Assembly: GCA_903960915.1 (NCBI GenBank)
Contig: CAJCCO010000109.1
Location: forward strand, 1 to 64,000
Reading direction: 5' to 3'
Length of the DNA: 64,000 nt
DNA from: an uncultured beta proteobacterium
GTDB taxonomy: Bacteria; Pseudomonadota; Gammaproteobacteria; Burkholderiales; Burkholderiaceae_C
Part shown: positions 43,038 to 52,024 of the stretch, piece by piece
How the letters are laid out: each line of letters begins with the position of its first letter
Numbering within the stretch: the first letter of the stretch is position 1
Position numbers and translations under genes: made by a program
Notes under the pieces: generated by a model
What the model was told of the DNA's origin: nothing
What the model saw: the letters and a program-made list of their open reading frames with translations, nothing else
Database searches by the model: none

Positions 43038-44072
43038 TCAGAACAAGCCGGCTTGGGTCATCAGGTCAGACACCTTTTTACTGTTGAGCTTGGACGGCTC
43101 CACCTTGGGCGATTGCAACTCGGCCAAAGGCACCAGTTGGGGGTGGGAGGCAGCGCCTGTGCCCACGGCATATTCGAAGGAGTCGCCCGTGCGCAAAATA
43201 CCCTGCCCGCCCTTGCCAGTGACCCATTTCACAAAGGCCTGTGCCTGCGCCTGGCGTTTGCTGGAGGCCAGCACGCCGCCGCCAGAAATGCTGACGAAAG
43301 CGCCTGGGTCTTCATTTTTAAAGTAATGCACCCCCAGGTTGTTGCTGTTCTCGCCGGTCTTGGCCTGGTCGGCCACGCGGTAGTAGTGGTAGATGACAGC
43401 GGCGTCCACTTGTCCGGCGTTCACCGCTTTCATGGCCACACCATTGCCTTTGAAAGTGACAGCGTTTTCCTTCATGGCCTTGAGCCAGGCCAGGGTGCTG
43501 GCCTCGCCTTTGAGTTCCAGTAGCGCGCTGACGATGGCCTGGAAGTCTGCGCCCGCTGGCGATGCAGCCCAGCGGCCTTTCCATTCGGGCTTGGCCAGGT
43601 CCAGCAACGATTTGGGCAATTGCGCCGGCGACAGGCTGCGTTTGTTGTAGACAAACACCGTGCTGCGCGCGGCAATGCCGGTCCATCGGCCATGGGCTGG
43701 GCGGTAGTTGGCGACTGTTTGCGCCAGCGTGTCGCCGGCCAACGGCGCCAACAGGCCACGCGAATCAACCAGCGCGATGGCGGGTGAGTTTTCGGTCAGA
43801 AATACGTCGGCCGGAGACGCCGCCCCTTCCTGCACGATCTGGTTACCCAGCTCGGTATCACTGCCATTGCGCAGGGTAACCTTGATACCGGTCTCGGCGG
43901 TAAATGCTTGTGCCCAGGCCTGGGTCAGGCTGACGTGCTGCGCGTTGTAAACCAGAATACCTTCCGGGTTGGCCCCGGTTTGGGCCGCAGACAAAGTGGC
44001 GCTGGCCAGTAAACCGAAAGCCAGTGCCCCGCCGCTGAGGCGACGCACCATCGAAAAAACTGCTTTTCTCAT
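43038..44072 (-). CDS. fbpA: Ferric iron ABC transporter substrate-binding protein
   Basis: A 344-residue periplasmic iron-binding protein with an N-terminal signal peptide (hydrophobic ALAFGLLASATLSAA, about 16-30). The mature part starts near ILVYNAQHVSLTQAWAQAF. The tyrosine-rich segment VIYHYYRVADQ matches the paired iron-ligating tyrosines of FbpA-type proteins. It is the first gene of an fbpABC operon, and a Fur-box-like site lies 59 bases upstream of the ATG, supporting iron over other ligands. Confidence 0.92.
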   Translation of the reverse strand: MRKAVFSMVRRLSGGALAFGLLASATLSAAQTGANPEGILVYNAQHVSLTQAWAQAFTAETGIKVTLRNGSDTELGNQIVQEGAASPADVFLTENSPAIALVDSRGLLAPLAGDTLAQTVANYRPAHGRWTGIAARSTVFVYNKRSLSPAQLPKSLLDLAKPEWKGRWAASPAGADFQAIVSALLELKGEASTLAWLKAMKENAVTFKGNGVAMKAVNAGQVDAAVIYHYYRVADQAKTGENSNNLGVHYFKNEDPGAFVSISGGGVLASSKRQAQAQAFVKWVTGKGGQGILRTGDSFEYAVGTGAASHPQLVPLAELQSPKVEPSKLNSKKVSDLMTQAGLF

Positions 44073-44130
44073 TGAATAAACTCACAAGGATGAACGGACA
44101 CCAACGTCCGAATTAACATACCTTCATTCT

Positions 44131-44155
44131 AAATGAGAACAGTTACTATTTGCAT
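44131..44155 (-). promoter_or_regulatory. Putative Fur box upstream of fbpABC
   Basis: Read on the minus strand the site is ATGCAAATAGTAACTGTTCT followed by CATTT. This is close to Fur boxes of the form GCAAATGATAATNATTNTCATTT. It lies 59-83 bases before the fbpA start, a usual operator position. Iron-dependent repression is inferred. Confidence 0.75.
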
Positions 44156-44164
44156 CAAAGGCAG

Positions 44165-44200
44165 AAAAAAACCGCCCAACGCGCGCCCCGCGCGCGCTGA
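44165..44200 (-). terminator. Probable terminator of the coniferyl aldehyde dehydrogenase-like gene
   Basis: Just after the stop at 44203 (minus strand), CGCGCG (44191-44196), loop CGGGG and CGCGCG (44180-44185) can pair. After GGGCGG an eight-base T-run follows on the minus strand. The spacing from stem to T-run is a little long, so this is moderate evidence. Confidence 0.5.
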
Positions 44201-44202
44201 AA

Positions 44203-45645
44203 TTACAAAATTTTGAAGGCCGATTTCATCAAGCGACGCACCAGGACGGGTACTTTGCCGGCAGAAAACAGCGTTGCCACCAAGGAAATTTGCGTGCGAA
44301 CCACGGCCCGCTCATGGCTGAACGCCATAAAGCCGTAATGCCCGTGCGCGTTGCCAATGCCTGAGTTGTTGATGCCGCCAAACGGCAGGTTGCCGTGCAA
44401 AAACTGCATCAGCGCATGGTTGACGCAGGCGCCGCCGGACACGGTGTTCATCAGCACACGGTCAATGTTGGCGTTGTCGCGGCTATAGATATAGAGCGAA
44501 AGCGGCTTGGGACCGGCATTGATGCTGGCCACCACCGCGTTGATGTCGGTGTAGCCAATAACTGGCAACAGCGGGCCAAACACCTCTTCATGCATGATGC
44601 GCGCGTTGCCTGGAATTTGGTCAAGCAAAGTGGGCTGCACAAAACAATCGGCGGTCACCGCCTCGCCCCCGGTGAGGGTACGAGCGCCCAGCGCTTTGGC
44701 ATCATCGAGCAAAGCTTTCACGCGGGAGGTATGACGCGCATTGACGATGTGCGCCAGGTGCGGGCTGTTTTGCTGCTCAGCCAGGCTGGCGCCATAGGCC
44801 CGAGTCAACTCTGCGCGGCACAGGGTGACCCACTGCTCCTTGACACTTTCGTGGACAAACACGTGGTCTGGCGCGATGCAGGTTTGCCCGGAGTTGGCAA
44901 ACTTGGCCCACATGATGTTGGTGGCGGCCAGCTTCAGGTTGGCGGAGGCGTCGATGATGGTAGGACTTTTGCCCCCCAGCTCAAGCGTCACGCTGCTGAG
45001 GTTTTTGGCCGCAGCGGTCATGACATGGCGGCCAATAGCCGGGCTGCCAGTGAAGAAGATGTGGTCAAACGGCAGTTCCAGCAAGGCTTGCGCCACATCC
45101 GCCTCCCCTTCAAAAATGGCCACTTCGTCTTCGCTGAAAATTTCCTGCACCAGCTTGACCATCAAGGCCGACAAATGGGGCGTCAACTCGGACGGTTTGA
45201 GAATGGCGGTGTTGCCCGCCGCAATGGCCGACACCAGCGGCCCCAACGTGAGGTTGACCGGGTAATTGAACGGCCCCACGATCAGGCAGCGCCCACGGGG
45301 CACATATTGCACATGGCTGCGGGTTCCACCGGTCAAAAGCGTGGGCCAGACACGCTTGGGTTTCATCCATTTCTTGAGGTGGCGAATGGCGTCGTTGGCC
45401 TCCACACACACCGGCAAAATCTCGGCCAGATCAACCTCGCCCTGGGGCTTTTTGAAGTCTGCGTAGGCGGCGCGGTACCAGTCCTCGGTATGTGCAATCA
45501 CCGCGTCGCGCAAGCGGCGAATCTTGGCAATACGCTCCAGCGCCGTAGAACTGCGCAAGCGCAGAGCCGTCGCTTCCTGACGCGCAAACACGTCTTGCAT
45601 GCGGGTCTTGCTCACAACAGATTGGGGCGTATCAAGGTTCATCAC
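44203..45645 (-). CDS. Coniferyl aldehyde dehydrogenase-like ALDH
   Basis: A 480-residue aldehyde dehydrogenase of the short class-3/CalB type, which lacks the longer N-terminus and ends in a hydrophobic tail (LVRRLMKSAFKIL). Motifs are FNYPVNLTLGPL, FFTGSPAIGRHV, the base Glu in LELGGKSPTIID and the nucleophile Cys in GQTCIAPDHVFV. Known relatives oxidise coniferyl aldehyde or fatty aldehydes at membranes. It stands alone between fbpA and the AT-rich island. The start at 45645 follows a run of weak RBS sequence; a second Met (residue 2) is equally possible. Confidence 0.9.
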   Translation of the reverse strand: MMNLDTPQSVVSKTRMQDVFARQEATALRLRSSTALERIAKIRRLRDAVIAHTEDWYRAAYADFKKPQGEVDLAEILPVCVEANDAIRHLKKWMKPKRVWPTLLTGGTRSHVQYVPRGRCLIVGPFNYPVNLTLGPLVSAIAAGNTAILKPSELTPHLSALMVKLVQEIFSEDEVAIFEGEADVAQALLELPFDHIFFTGSPAIGRHVMTAAAKNLSSVTLELGGKSPTIIDASANLKLAATNIMWAKFANSGQTCIAPDHVFVHESVKEQWVTLCRAELTRAYGASLAEQQNSPHLAHIVNARHTSRVKALLDDAKALGARTLTGGEAVTADCFVQPTLLDQIPGNARIMHEEVFGPLLPVIGYTDINAVVASINAGPKPLSLYIYSRDNANIDRVLMNTVSGGACVNHALMQFLHGNLPFGGINNSGIGNAHGHYGFMAFSHERAVVRTQISLVATLFSAGKVPVLVRRLMKSAFKIL

Positions 45646-45856
45646 TCGGCCTTTAAATAGTTAACTGGCGGGTTGGGTAAAGCTGGAGCGATTACAGCAC
45701 TTTCTGGATGCGGCCTGCATTGGGGAAGCTCCTACTGAACACAGAGCTATGCATCAGCACCAGTTGTCCAGATGCAAAGCCAGGGGAATGATTAATTCAA
45801 AGGTGCAACGGGAATTAAGAAACTTTCAGCCATTTGCTTAGATGCAAGGAATTTTT
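45646..45856. other. Short AT-rich intergenic region, edge of an atypical segment
   Basis: The 211 bases between the ALDH start and the glycosyltransferase stop contain no supported gene. Base composition falls from GC-rich to AT-rich here, marking the left edge of the island that runs to about 47050. No direct repeats, tRNA end or transposase remnant was seen. Confidence 0.45.
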
Positions 45857-46789
45857 TCATCGAAAACGCGTATCCCCGTTCAATATATCTTCGTATAAAG
45901 CCACATAATTTTCTGCACATTTTTTTGACGAAAATTTGCTGACTGCATACTCTCTGCAGTCCATTGGCGAACAAGACAAGGCGTGCTCCAATGCTTGTTC
46001 GAACTCGTCATCCTTCTCAAACAACGCCCCTACAACATCTGTAATTAACTCCGGGACGGAACCTCTTGGCGTTGCAATGACAGGCGTTCCGGACATGAGT
46101 GCCTCAATCATGACGAGACCAAAGGGCTCATCCCAGTCAATGGGGAAAACTAACGCCTTGGCATCTGCAAAACAGTTCGCTTTTTCAACGCCACCTATTT
46201 CACCCATAAATCGTATGTCGCGGTTAAGACTATCCATGAAGCCGCCGACCTTCAACAAGTCGAGACGATTACCACCTGCAAAGACCATTTTTTGACGAAA
46301 CTTCTTCGCAAGTTCTAAAGCGCGTCTTGCGCCCTTTACACGACGTCGTACTTTGGAAAAAAACAGCAAAAAATCATGCTTACTTTGTTTAAAAATGAAT
46401 TCTTCAGGGTCAATCCCGTTGTAGACAAACCGTCTTAGTCCATGGCGAATGGCATGGTCTGAACTAATTCCCACCGTATGCAAGGGCAACAAATGCAAAT
46501 TGTTAGTGTTGCCGTGGAGTGTGTATACCCAGGGTTTAGAGTAATGTTCCGATGGCGCCCATCCATGAAAATGAACGAAATCAGCATCTTGAGGTACAGC
46601 TAGTAATGCTTGGTGGGCATTTCTGGCAGGAAAACAAGTCACCCCTGGCAAACTGGAGCTGGGTTGGGCTACCAAACTTACCTGGTGCCCCATGCGAACT
46701 AACTCCTTGGCCAACCATTGAACAATTCGCTCAGTCCCTCCATAATTTTTGACAGGTATGCGTGCTTCACTAACAAGACAAATATGCAT
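45857..46789 (-). CDS. Glycosyltransferase family 4-like protein
   Basis: A 310-residue GT-B glycosyltransferase. The N-terminus is MHICLVSEARIPVKNYGGTE with RIVQWLAKELVRMGHQVSL. The C-terminal sugar-nucleotide part shows FPIDWDEPFGLVMIEALMSGTPVIA, where E-x7-E is in place, and RGSVPELI. It would transfer a sugar to a polysaccharide or glycoconjugate on the cytoplasmic face. Codon use and GC content are lower than all neighbours, indicating recent acquisition. It is somewhat short (typical 340-380). There are no partner polysaccharide genes around it. Confidence 0.85.
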   Translation of the reverse strand: MHICLVSEARIPVKNYGGTERIVQWLAKELVRMGHQVSLVAQPSSSLPGVTCFPARNAHQALLAVPQDADFVHFHGWAPSEHYSKPWVYTLHGNTNNLHLLPLHTVGISSDHAIRHGLRRFVYNGIDPEEFIFKQSKHDFLLFFSKVRRRVKGARRALELAKKFRQKMVFAGGNRLDLLKVGGFMDSLNRDIRFMGEIGGVEKANCFADAKALVFPIDWDEPFGLVMIEALMSGTPVIATPRGSVPELITDVVGALFEKDDEFEQALEHALSCSPMDCREYAVSKFSSKKCAENYVALYEDILNGDTRFR

Positions 46790-47052
46790 TTTTCCCTTTA
46801 TTTTTTCCCACCAATGGGCCGACTTGAAGAAAAATTGCTCAATACTCTCTTGTCAAATTCGACATGATCAACAGCGTTTTTTTTGTTGTCAGGCTAACTA
46901 TTTACGATACCTACGAAAAATTTCTAGAGAGAAATATATTTCCTTTAAAAATTATATCCAAATAACAATTATTATAAAAATAGATAAGTTATCTGGCGAA
47001 GACTCCACCCACTCTGTAAGGATCCTGAAAAGCTTTCGCTTACAATGAAAAC
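46790..47052. other. AT-rich intergenic region
   Basis: This is the most AT-rich stretch of the window, between the glycosyltransferase start and the asd leader. ORFs listed here (for example 46749-47048) have no domain or ribosome binding site support. TACAAT at 47041-47046 could be a -10 box for the asd transcript; no clear -35 was seen. Confidence 0.45.
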
Positions 47053-47169
47053 ATGCAACGCACCCAATTCACACCACATCAGGCTATGCACTGCGCAATG
47101 GGTCTGGTCGCGGGTGCGGGTTCGCTGGCTGGTTTTTCAACCACCAAAACGACAACCATTAAAGGCTGA
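47053..47169 (+). CDS. Possible small 38-residue protein upstream of asd
   Basis: An ATG-TGA frame too short for the ORF track (MQRTQFTPHQAMHC start, AGAGSLAGFSTT in the middle). It is read in the same direction as asd and ends 84 bases before it. A weakly hydrophobic stretch (about 16-28) is present, but no signal or lipoprotein motif is convincing. It might be a leader peptide or chance. Confidence 0.25.
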   Translation: MQRTQFTPHQAMHCAMGLVAGAGSLAGFSTTKTTTIKG

Positions 47170-47252
47170 CACAGCCCGGTTCGTCGCGCCCCTCCCGGCC
47201 AGACGAGCCGGGCAGATGAAATCCTTGTATTTCAACCATCTGAAAGGGCATC

Positions 47253-48392
47253 ATGAAAAAAATTGGCAATCTGGTCGGCTTGGTAGGCTGGCGTGGCATG
47301 GTGGGCTCGGTCCTGATTGACCGCATGCAAGCTGAAGGCGACTTCGCGCTGATAGAACCGGTGTTTTTCTCCACCTCCAACGCCGGCGGCAAAGCCCCAG
47401 CGCTGGCCAAGAACGAGACCACGCTGAAAGACGCGTTTGATATTTCGGCCCTCATCAAGTGCGACATCATCATCAGCGCCCAGGGCGGCGACTACACCAC
47501 CGAAGTGTTCCCCAAGCTGCGTGCTGCAGGCTGGGCGGGCCACTGGATTGACGCCGCCTCCACCCTGCGCATGGAAAAAGACGCGGTCATCATTCTGGAC
47601 CCCGTCAACATGCCCGTTATTCAGAACGCGCTGACCCAGGGTGGCAAAAACTGGATAGGCGGCAATTGCACGGTGAGTTGCATGCTGATGGGCGTGGGCG
47701 CTTTGTACAAGGCCGGACTGGTGGAGTGGATGAGCACCCAAACCTACCAAGCGGCCTCTGGCGGTGGCGCCCAGCATATGCGGGAACTGCTGACGCAATA
47801 CGGCACCCTGAATGCGGAAGTCAAAGCCCTGCTGGACGACCCCAAGAGCGCCATTTTGGAGATTGACCGCAAGGTGATTGCCAAGCAGCGCGCGCTGACA
47901 GCGTCTGAGATGGCCAACTTTGGCGCACCCCTGGGCGGCTCCCTGATTCCCTGGATTGACAAAGATCTAGGCAATGGCATGTCCAAAGAGGAATGGAAAG
48001 GCATGGCCGAGACCAACAAGATTTTGGGCATGGGCGAGGGTTTCAACTCCGCCGCCATCCCTGTGGATGGCTTTTGCGTTCGGGTGGGCGCCATGCGCTG
48101 CCACAGCCAGGCGCTGACCATCAAGCTGAAGAAAGATGTGCCCGTAGCCGATATTGAAGCCATGATTGCCGCTGACAACCCCTGGGTCAAAGTGGTGCCC
48201 AACACGCGTGAAGCTACCCTGCAGGACCTGACGCCCGTGGCCGTCACCGGCACCATGACCATTCCTGTGGGCCGTATCCGCAAAATGGCCATGGGGCCGG
48301 AGTATCTGGGCGCCTTCACCATTGGCGACCAATTGCTGTGGGGCGCTGCGGAGCCGCTGCGGCGCATGTTGCGGATTTTGCTGGCGGCCTGA
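47253..48392 (+). CDS. asd: Aspartate-semialdehyde dehydrogenase
   Basis: A 379-residue Asd of the Gram-negative type. It has the NADP-binding N-terminus [15 protein letters not shown] (about 7-21), the catalytic Cys in [16 protein letters not shown] and the substrate segment [18 protein letters not shown]. It reduces aspartyl phosphate to aspartate semialdehyde for lysine, threonine and methionine synthesis. GAAAGGG lies before the ATG. In related bacteria leuB usually precedes asd; here it is replaced by the AT-rich region. A terminator follows before fimV. Confidence 0.96.
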   Translation: MKKIGNLVGLVGWRGMVGSVLIDRMQAEGDFALIEPVFFSTSNAGGKAPALAKNETTLKDAFDISALIKCDIIISAQGGDYTTEVFPKLRAAGWAGHWIDAASTLRMEKDAVIILDPVNMPVIQNALTQGGKNWIGGNCTVSCMLMGVGALYKAGLVEWMSTQTYQAASGGGAQHMRELLTQYGTLNAEVKALLDDPKSAILEIDRKVIAKQRALTASEMANFGAPLGGSLIPWIDKDLGNGMSKEEWKGMAETNKILGMGEGFNSAAIPVDGFCVRVGAMRCHSQALTIKLKKDVPVADIEAMIAADNPWVKVVPNTREATLQDLTPVAVTGTMTIPVGRIRKMAMGPEYLGAFTIGDQLLWGAAEPLRRMLRILLAA

Positions 48393-48420
48393 TTCCCGCG
48401 CCAGTCAGAAAAATGCAAGC

Positions 48421-48456
48421 AAAAAGGCCCGGGGCTTCCAGCCTCGGGCCTTTCTT
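48421..48456 (+). terminator. Rho-independent terminator after asd
   Basis: AAAGGCCCG-G-GGC, loop TTCCA and GCC-T-CGGGCCTTT form a GC-rich stem with an A-run before and TTTCTT after, 28 bases past the asd stop. Confidence 0.85.
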
Positions 48457-48562
48457 ATTGCGGCTTAAAATGCGCCGAACAGGCGGTTTACAGATAGTAT
48501 GGACAGCCAACTGTTCTAGCCTTGGCGCTTAGTCCAGGGTTTCATACCCGGGAGTTCACAAA

Positions 48563-50455
48563 TTGGTTTTTAAATCAAAACAATGGCAACACCATGCCAT
48601 GGCTGCTGCGGTGGCCACACTGGTAGGTTTGTGGAGCACCCAAACGCTGGCGCTCTCCCTCGGCCGGCTCACGGTTGAATCCGCGCTGGGTGAAGCTTTT
48701 CGTGCCCAGGTAGATATCGCTGCCATCAGCGAGGAAGAAGCCGCCACCTTGAAAACCACCGTAGCCTCGCCAGAAGCCTACAAGGCGGTCGGCTTGAACT
48801 ACAACCCCGCCCTGCCCGGCATGAACATTGCCCTGCAAAAGCGCGCCAACGGCAGCTACTACTTTCAGTTAAGCAGCGAACAGTCCATCAATGATCCATT
48901 TATTGATCTGATTTTGGAAGCCAACTGGGCCTCGGGCCGCCTGGTGCGCAGTTACGCCATGTTGTTTGACACGCCCAAGCCCAAAACCCCGGACGCGGTT
49001 GAAGTGACGCCGGCTCAACTTACAGCACCAGCCACCCCAGCGGCACCGGCACCTGTGCCGGCGGTAACGCCAGCGCCATTACCTGCCACATTACCTGCGC
49101 CAGCAACTGCACCAGCGACTGCACCAACACCCGCCCCAGCCAAGGCAGCTGCGACCCAACCCGCCGAGTCCGTCAAGGTCAAAGCTGGCGACACCGCCGG
49201 GGCGATTGCCGCCACCCTCAAACCCGCAAACATTTCGCTAGACCAGATGCTGGTGGCCATGCTGGCCGCCAACCCGGATGCGTTCATTCAGGGCAATGTC
49301 AACCTGCTCAAAGCCGGTGCCACCCTCAGCCTGCCGTCTGCCGAGCAGGCCAGCGCCACGTCTGCCGCTCAGGCGCAACAAATCATCGTCACGCAAAGCA
49401 AAGACTTCAACGCCTTGCGCGCCAAGCTGGCTGGCAGTGCGCCCATGACTGCGGTCGATATGGCCGACCGCCAGGCCAGCGGCAAGGTGCAGGCCAAAGT
49501 TGAAGAAAAAAAATCAGCCGCCCCCACACCCGACAAGCTCACCCTCTCCAAGGGCGCTGTTCAAAGCAATGCCGCCGAAGACAATCTGGCCAAAGAGCGC
49601 AGTGGCAAAGAAACGGCCAGCCGATCGGCGGAGATTGCCAAGAACCTCAGCGATCTGAACAAGCTGGGCTTGGCCTCCAGCACCCCGGCATCCGGCGCAT
49701 CAGCCGCTGCTTCTGCGGCCAGCGCCGCCAGTCCAACTCTGGCGATGGAAACTCCAGCACCAGCCAAACCCGCAGCCGCCAACACCGGTTTGATGGCCCA
49801 GCTGATCAAAAATCCCCTGCTGTCCGCTGGCGCCGGCGGACTCATTGCCTTGCTGCTGGGCTTGGCTTTTTACCGCGCCAGACAGCGCAATAAAGAATTG
49901 CTTGAAGAGCATGTCTTTCTGAACAGCATCAAGCCGGTCCCCTTTGAAGCCGACGAATCTCTGGCCGATGAACCGGTATTTGGGCCATCTGCCACAAGCC
50001 CAGAGACAGCGACGAAGGCCAGTGCGGCTACGGCGAGTTTTCAAGAGGCGGTTGCCGGGCTCGACCTGAATTTGAATCCGGATGTGAATGGCGATCAAGC
50101 GCCAGTCGACAGACCGGCGCTGGCAGCCTCCCCGCTGCCAGAACTGGAAGAAGAAGCAACAGAAGCCACCGAGCCCACAGCCGGGCCAGCCCAGTCTGCC
50201 GTCAAGCTGGACTTCGACTTTGGTGACTTGTCGCTTGACCTGGATGCGCCTGTTACGCCCAGCAGCAGCCTGGCTTCTGCAGACCTGGCGGAGCAGGAAG
50301 ACCCATTGGCCACCAAGCTGGCCTTGGCCGAGGAGTTCAGTGCCATTGGTGACCATGAGGGTGCCCGCGCCTTGATGGAAGAAGTCTTGGCCCAAGCCTC
50401 TGGCGACTTGAAAACCAGCGCGCAAGCCGCTCTGGACAAGTTGCCTGCCGCCTGA
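48563..50455 (+). CDS. fimV: FimV/HubP-family polar membrane protein
   Basis: A 630-residue FimV-type protein with a TTG start. Features in order: N-terminal signal peptide and FimV N-domain (LGRLTVESALGEAFRAQVDI, then the NYNPALPGM segment), a Pro/Ala-rich stretch (about 145-205), a LysM-like domain (VKVKAGDTAGAIAATL to ATLSLPS, about 207-260), coiled region, one membrane segment (AGAGGLIALLLGLAFYRA, about 420-440), a long acidic cytoplasmic part and the FimV C-terminal TPR-like domain (LATKLALAEEFSAIGDHEGAR). FimV supports type IV pilus function and cell-pole organisation. It precedes truA, the usual Burkholderiales order. Confidence 0.93.
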   Translation: MVFKSKQWQHHAMAAAVATLVGLWSTQTLALSLGRLTVESALGEAFRAQVDIAAISEEEAATLKTTVASPEAYKAVGLNYNPALPGMNIALQKRANGSYYFQLSSEQSINDPFIDLILEANWASGRLVRSYAMLFDTPKPKTPDAVEVTPAQLTAPATPAAPAPVPAVTPAPLPATLPAPATAPATAPTPAPAKAAATQPAESVKVKAGDTAGAIAATLKPANISLDQMLVAMLAANPDAFIQGNVNLLKAGATLSLPSAEQASATSAAQAQQIIVTQSKDFNALRAKLAGSAPMTAVDMADRQASGKVQAKVEEKKSAAPTPDKLTLSKGAVQSNAAEDNLAKERSGKETASRSAEIAKNLSDLNKLGLASSTPASGASAAASAASAASPTLAMETPAPAKPAAANTGLMAQLIKNPLLSAGAGGLIALLLGLAFYRARQRNKELLEEHVFLNSIKPVPFEADESLADEPVFGPSATSPETATKASAATASFQEAVAGLDLNLNPDVNGDQAPVDRPALAASPLPELEEEATEATEPTAGPAQSAVKLDFDFGDLSLDLDAPVTPSSSLASADLAEQEDPLATKLALAEEFSAIGDHEGARALMEEVLAQASGDLKTSAQAALDKLPAA

Positions 50456-50519
50456 AGCCCACCCGGCCGCGGCTGATGTCTGTGTTGCGAGACCTGCGTG
50501 AAGACGCTGTGACAAAACC

Positions 50520-51302
50520 GTGAGGCTGGCGCTCGGCATCAGTTACCACGGCGGTGCCTACCAAGGCTGGCAAAGCCAGTTGTCCGGCCTCACCGTGCAG
50601 GACAAGCTCGAAGCTGCTTTGGGGAAATTTACCCGGCAACGCGTGTCTACCTTGTGTGCGGGCCGCACCGATGCCGGCGTGCACGGCCTCATGCAAGTGG
50701 TCCATTTCGACACCCAGGTGGACCGGACAGCATCGTCCTGGGTCCGCGGCACCAACGCATTTTTACCCCGTGACATTGCGGTGCAGTGGGCCCAGGTGGT
50801 GCCCGACAGCTTTCATTGCCGTGCCAGCGCCACCTCACGCCGCTACGCCTACATCGTGCTCGAATCTGCCGTGCGCCCCTGCTTAGACCATGGCCGCGTC
50901 GGTTGGGCTTACCGCCCGCTCGACCAAGACGCCATGCTCGCTGCGGCCGCGCACCTCCTGGGTGAGCACGACTTCACCTCGTTTCGGGCCTCGGCCTGCC
51001 AGGCCTTGTCGCCCGTCAAGACGCTGCAACGGCTGGAGATTTCAAGGCGTGGGGCTTACTGGCGCTTTGAGTTCGAGGCCAATGCCTTCTTGCACCACAT
51101 GATTCGCAACATCATGGGTTGCCTGGTGGCGGTGGGACAGCACAAACACGGGCCGGCCTGGATAGTTGACGTGTTGGCCGCCCGCGACCGCGACGCCGCT
51201 GCCCCCACCTTTTCCCCCGATGGCCTGTATTTTTTAGGGCCGCGCTACGACCCCCACTGGGGCCTGCCCGAGCGCACGCCCGCTTTTGATGGACTGCCAT
51301 GA
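50520..51302 (+). CDS. truA: tRNA pseudouridine(38-40) synthase
   Basis: A 260-residue TruA with GTG start (MRLALGISYHGGAYQGWQ). The catalytic Asp51 is in CAGRTDAGVHG. SRRYAYIV and the EANAFLHHMIRNIMG block are conserved. It modifies uridines 38-40 in the anticodon stem-loop. Its stop overlaps the trpF start by four bases (ATGA), coupling it to the tryptophan genes. Confidence 0.97.
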   Translation: MRLALGISYHGGAYQGWQSQLSGLTVQDKLEAALGKFTRQRVSTLCAGRTDAGVHGLMQVVHFDTQVDRTASSWVRGTNAFLPRDIAVQWAQVVPDSFHCRASATSRRYAYIVLESAVRPCLDHGRVGWAYRPLDQDAMLAAAAHLLGEHDFTSFRASACQALSPVKTLQRLEISRRGAYWRFEFEANAFLHHMIRNIMGCLVAVGQHKHGPAWIVDVLAARDRDAAAPTFSPDGLYFLGPRYDPHWGLPERTPAFDGLP

Positions 51303-52024
51303 CCGCTGAAACGATTGCCCCAAGAACCCGCATCAAGATCTGCGGCCTGACCCGTGAAGAAGATGTAGACGCGGCCGTCGCAGCCGGGGTAGATGCCATT
51401 GGGTTCGTCATGTACGAGAAAAGCCCGCGCTATGTATCACCCCTGCGCGCAGCCGAACTGGCCCGCCGACTGCCCCCTTTCATCACCCCGGTGTTGCTGT
51501 TCGTCAATGAAGATGCCGCCAAAATAGCTGCGGCCTGCGCGTTATTGGCCAGCGCCACCGTTCAATTTCATGGCGATGAAACACCCGCCCAGTGCTTCAC
51601 CAGCGCACAACATGGCGCAAGGCCCTATATGCGGGCGGCGCGTATTCCCCTGGGCGAAGCAGGCCGCAGCTTCGATCTCGTAAAATACGCGCAAGATTAT
51701 TTCCAGGCTCAGGCCATCTTGCTCGATGCAGACATTGCAGGGTACGGTGGTGGCGGGCAAACATTCAATTGGTCACTGCTTCCTCCAAACGTCAACGCTC
51801 ACCTCGTCTTGAGTGGTGGGCTGAACGCTGCCAACGTGATCGACGGCATTGCCCAGCTACGGCCACGTTGTAAAACGCTGGCTGTGGATGTGAGCTCCGG
51901 GGTGGAGTTATCCGGCCCAGACGGTCAAGGCTTGAAAGGCCTGAAAGACCCCCACAAAATCAATCAGTTTGTCGCCGCCGTTCGTGCCGCCGACCAACAA
52001 TTTACAGAGATGCACCATGTTTGA
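51299..52024 (+). CDS. trpF: Phosphoribosylanthranilate isomerase
   Basis: A 241-residue (beta/alpha)8 PRAI. The general base Cys lies in [13 protein letters not shown], and the catalytic Asp is in the [12 protein letters not shown] region. The C-terminal phosphate site is VDVSSGVEL. The sequence [10 protein letters not shown] is typical. It isomerises phosphoribosylanthranilate in tryptophan synthesis. Its last eight bases overlap the trpB start. Confidence 0.96.
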   Translation: MTAETIAPRTRIKICGLTREEDVDAAVAAGVDAIGFVMYEKSPRYVSPLRAAELARRLPPFITPVLLFVNEDAAKIAAACALLASATVQFHGDETPAQCFTSAQHGARPYMRAARIPLGEAGRSFDLVKYAQDYFQAQAILLDADIAGYGGGGQTFNWSLLPPNVNAHLVLSGGLNAANVIDGIAQLRPRCKTLAVDVSSGVELSGPDGQGLKGLKDPHKINQFVAAVRAADQQFTEMHHV

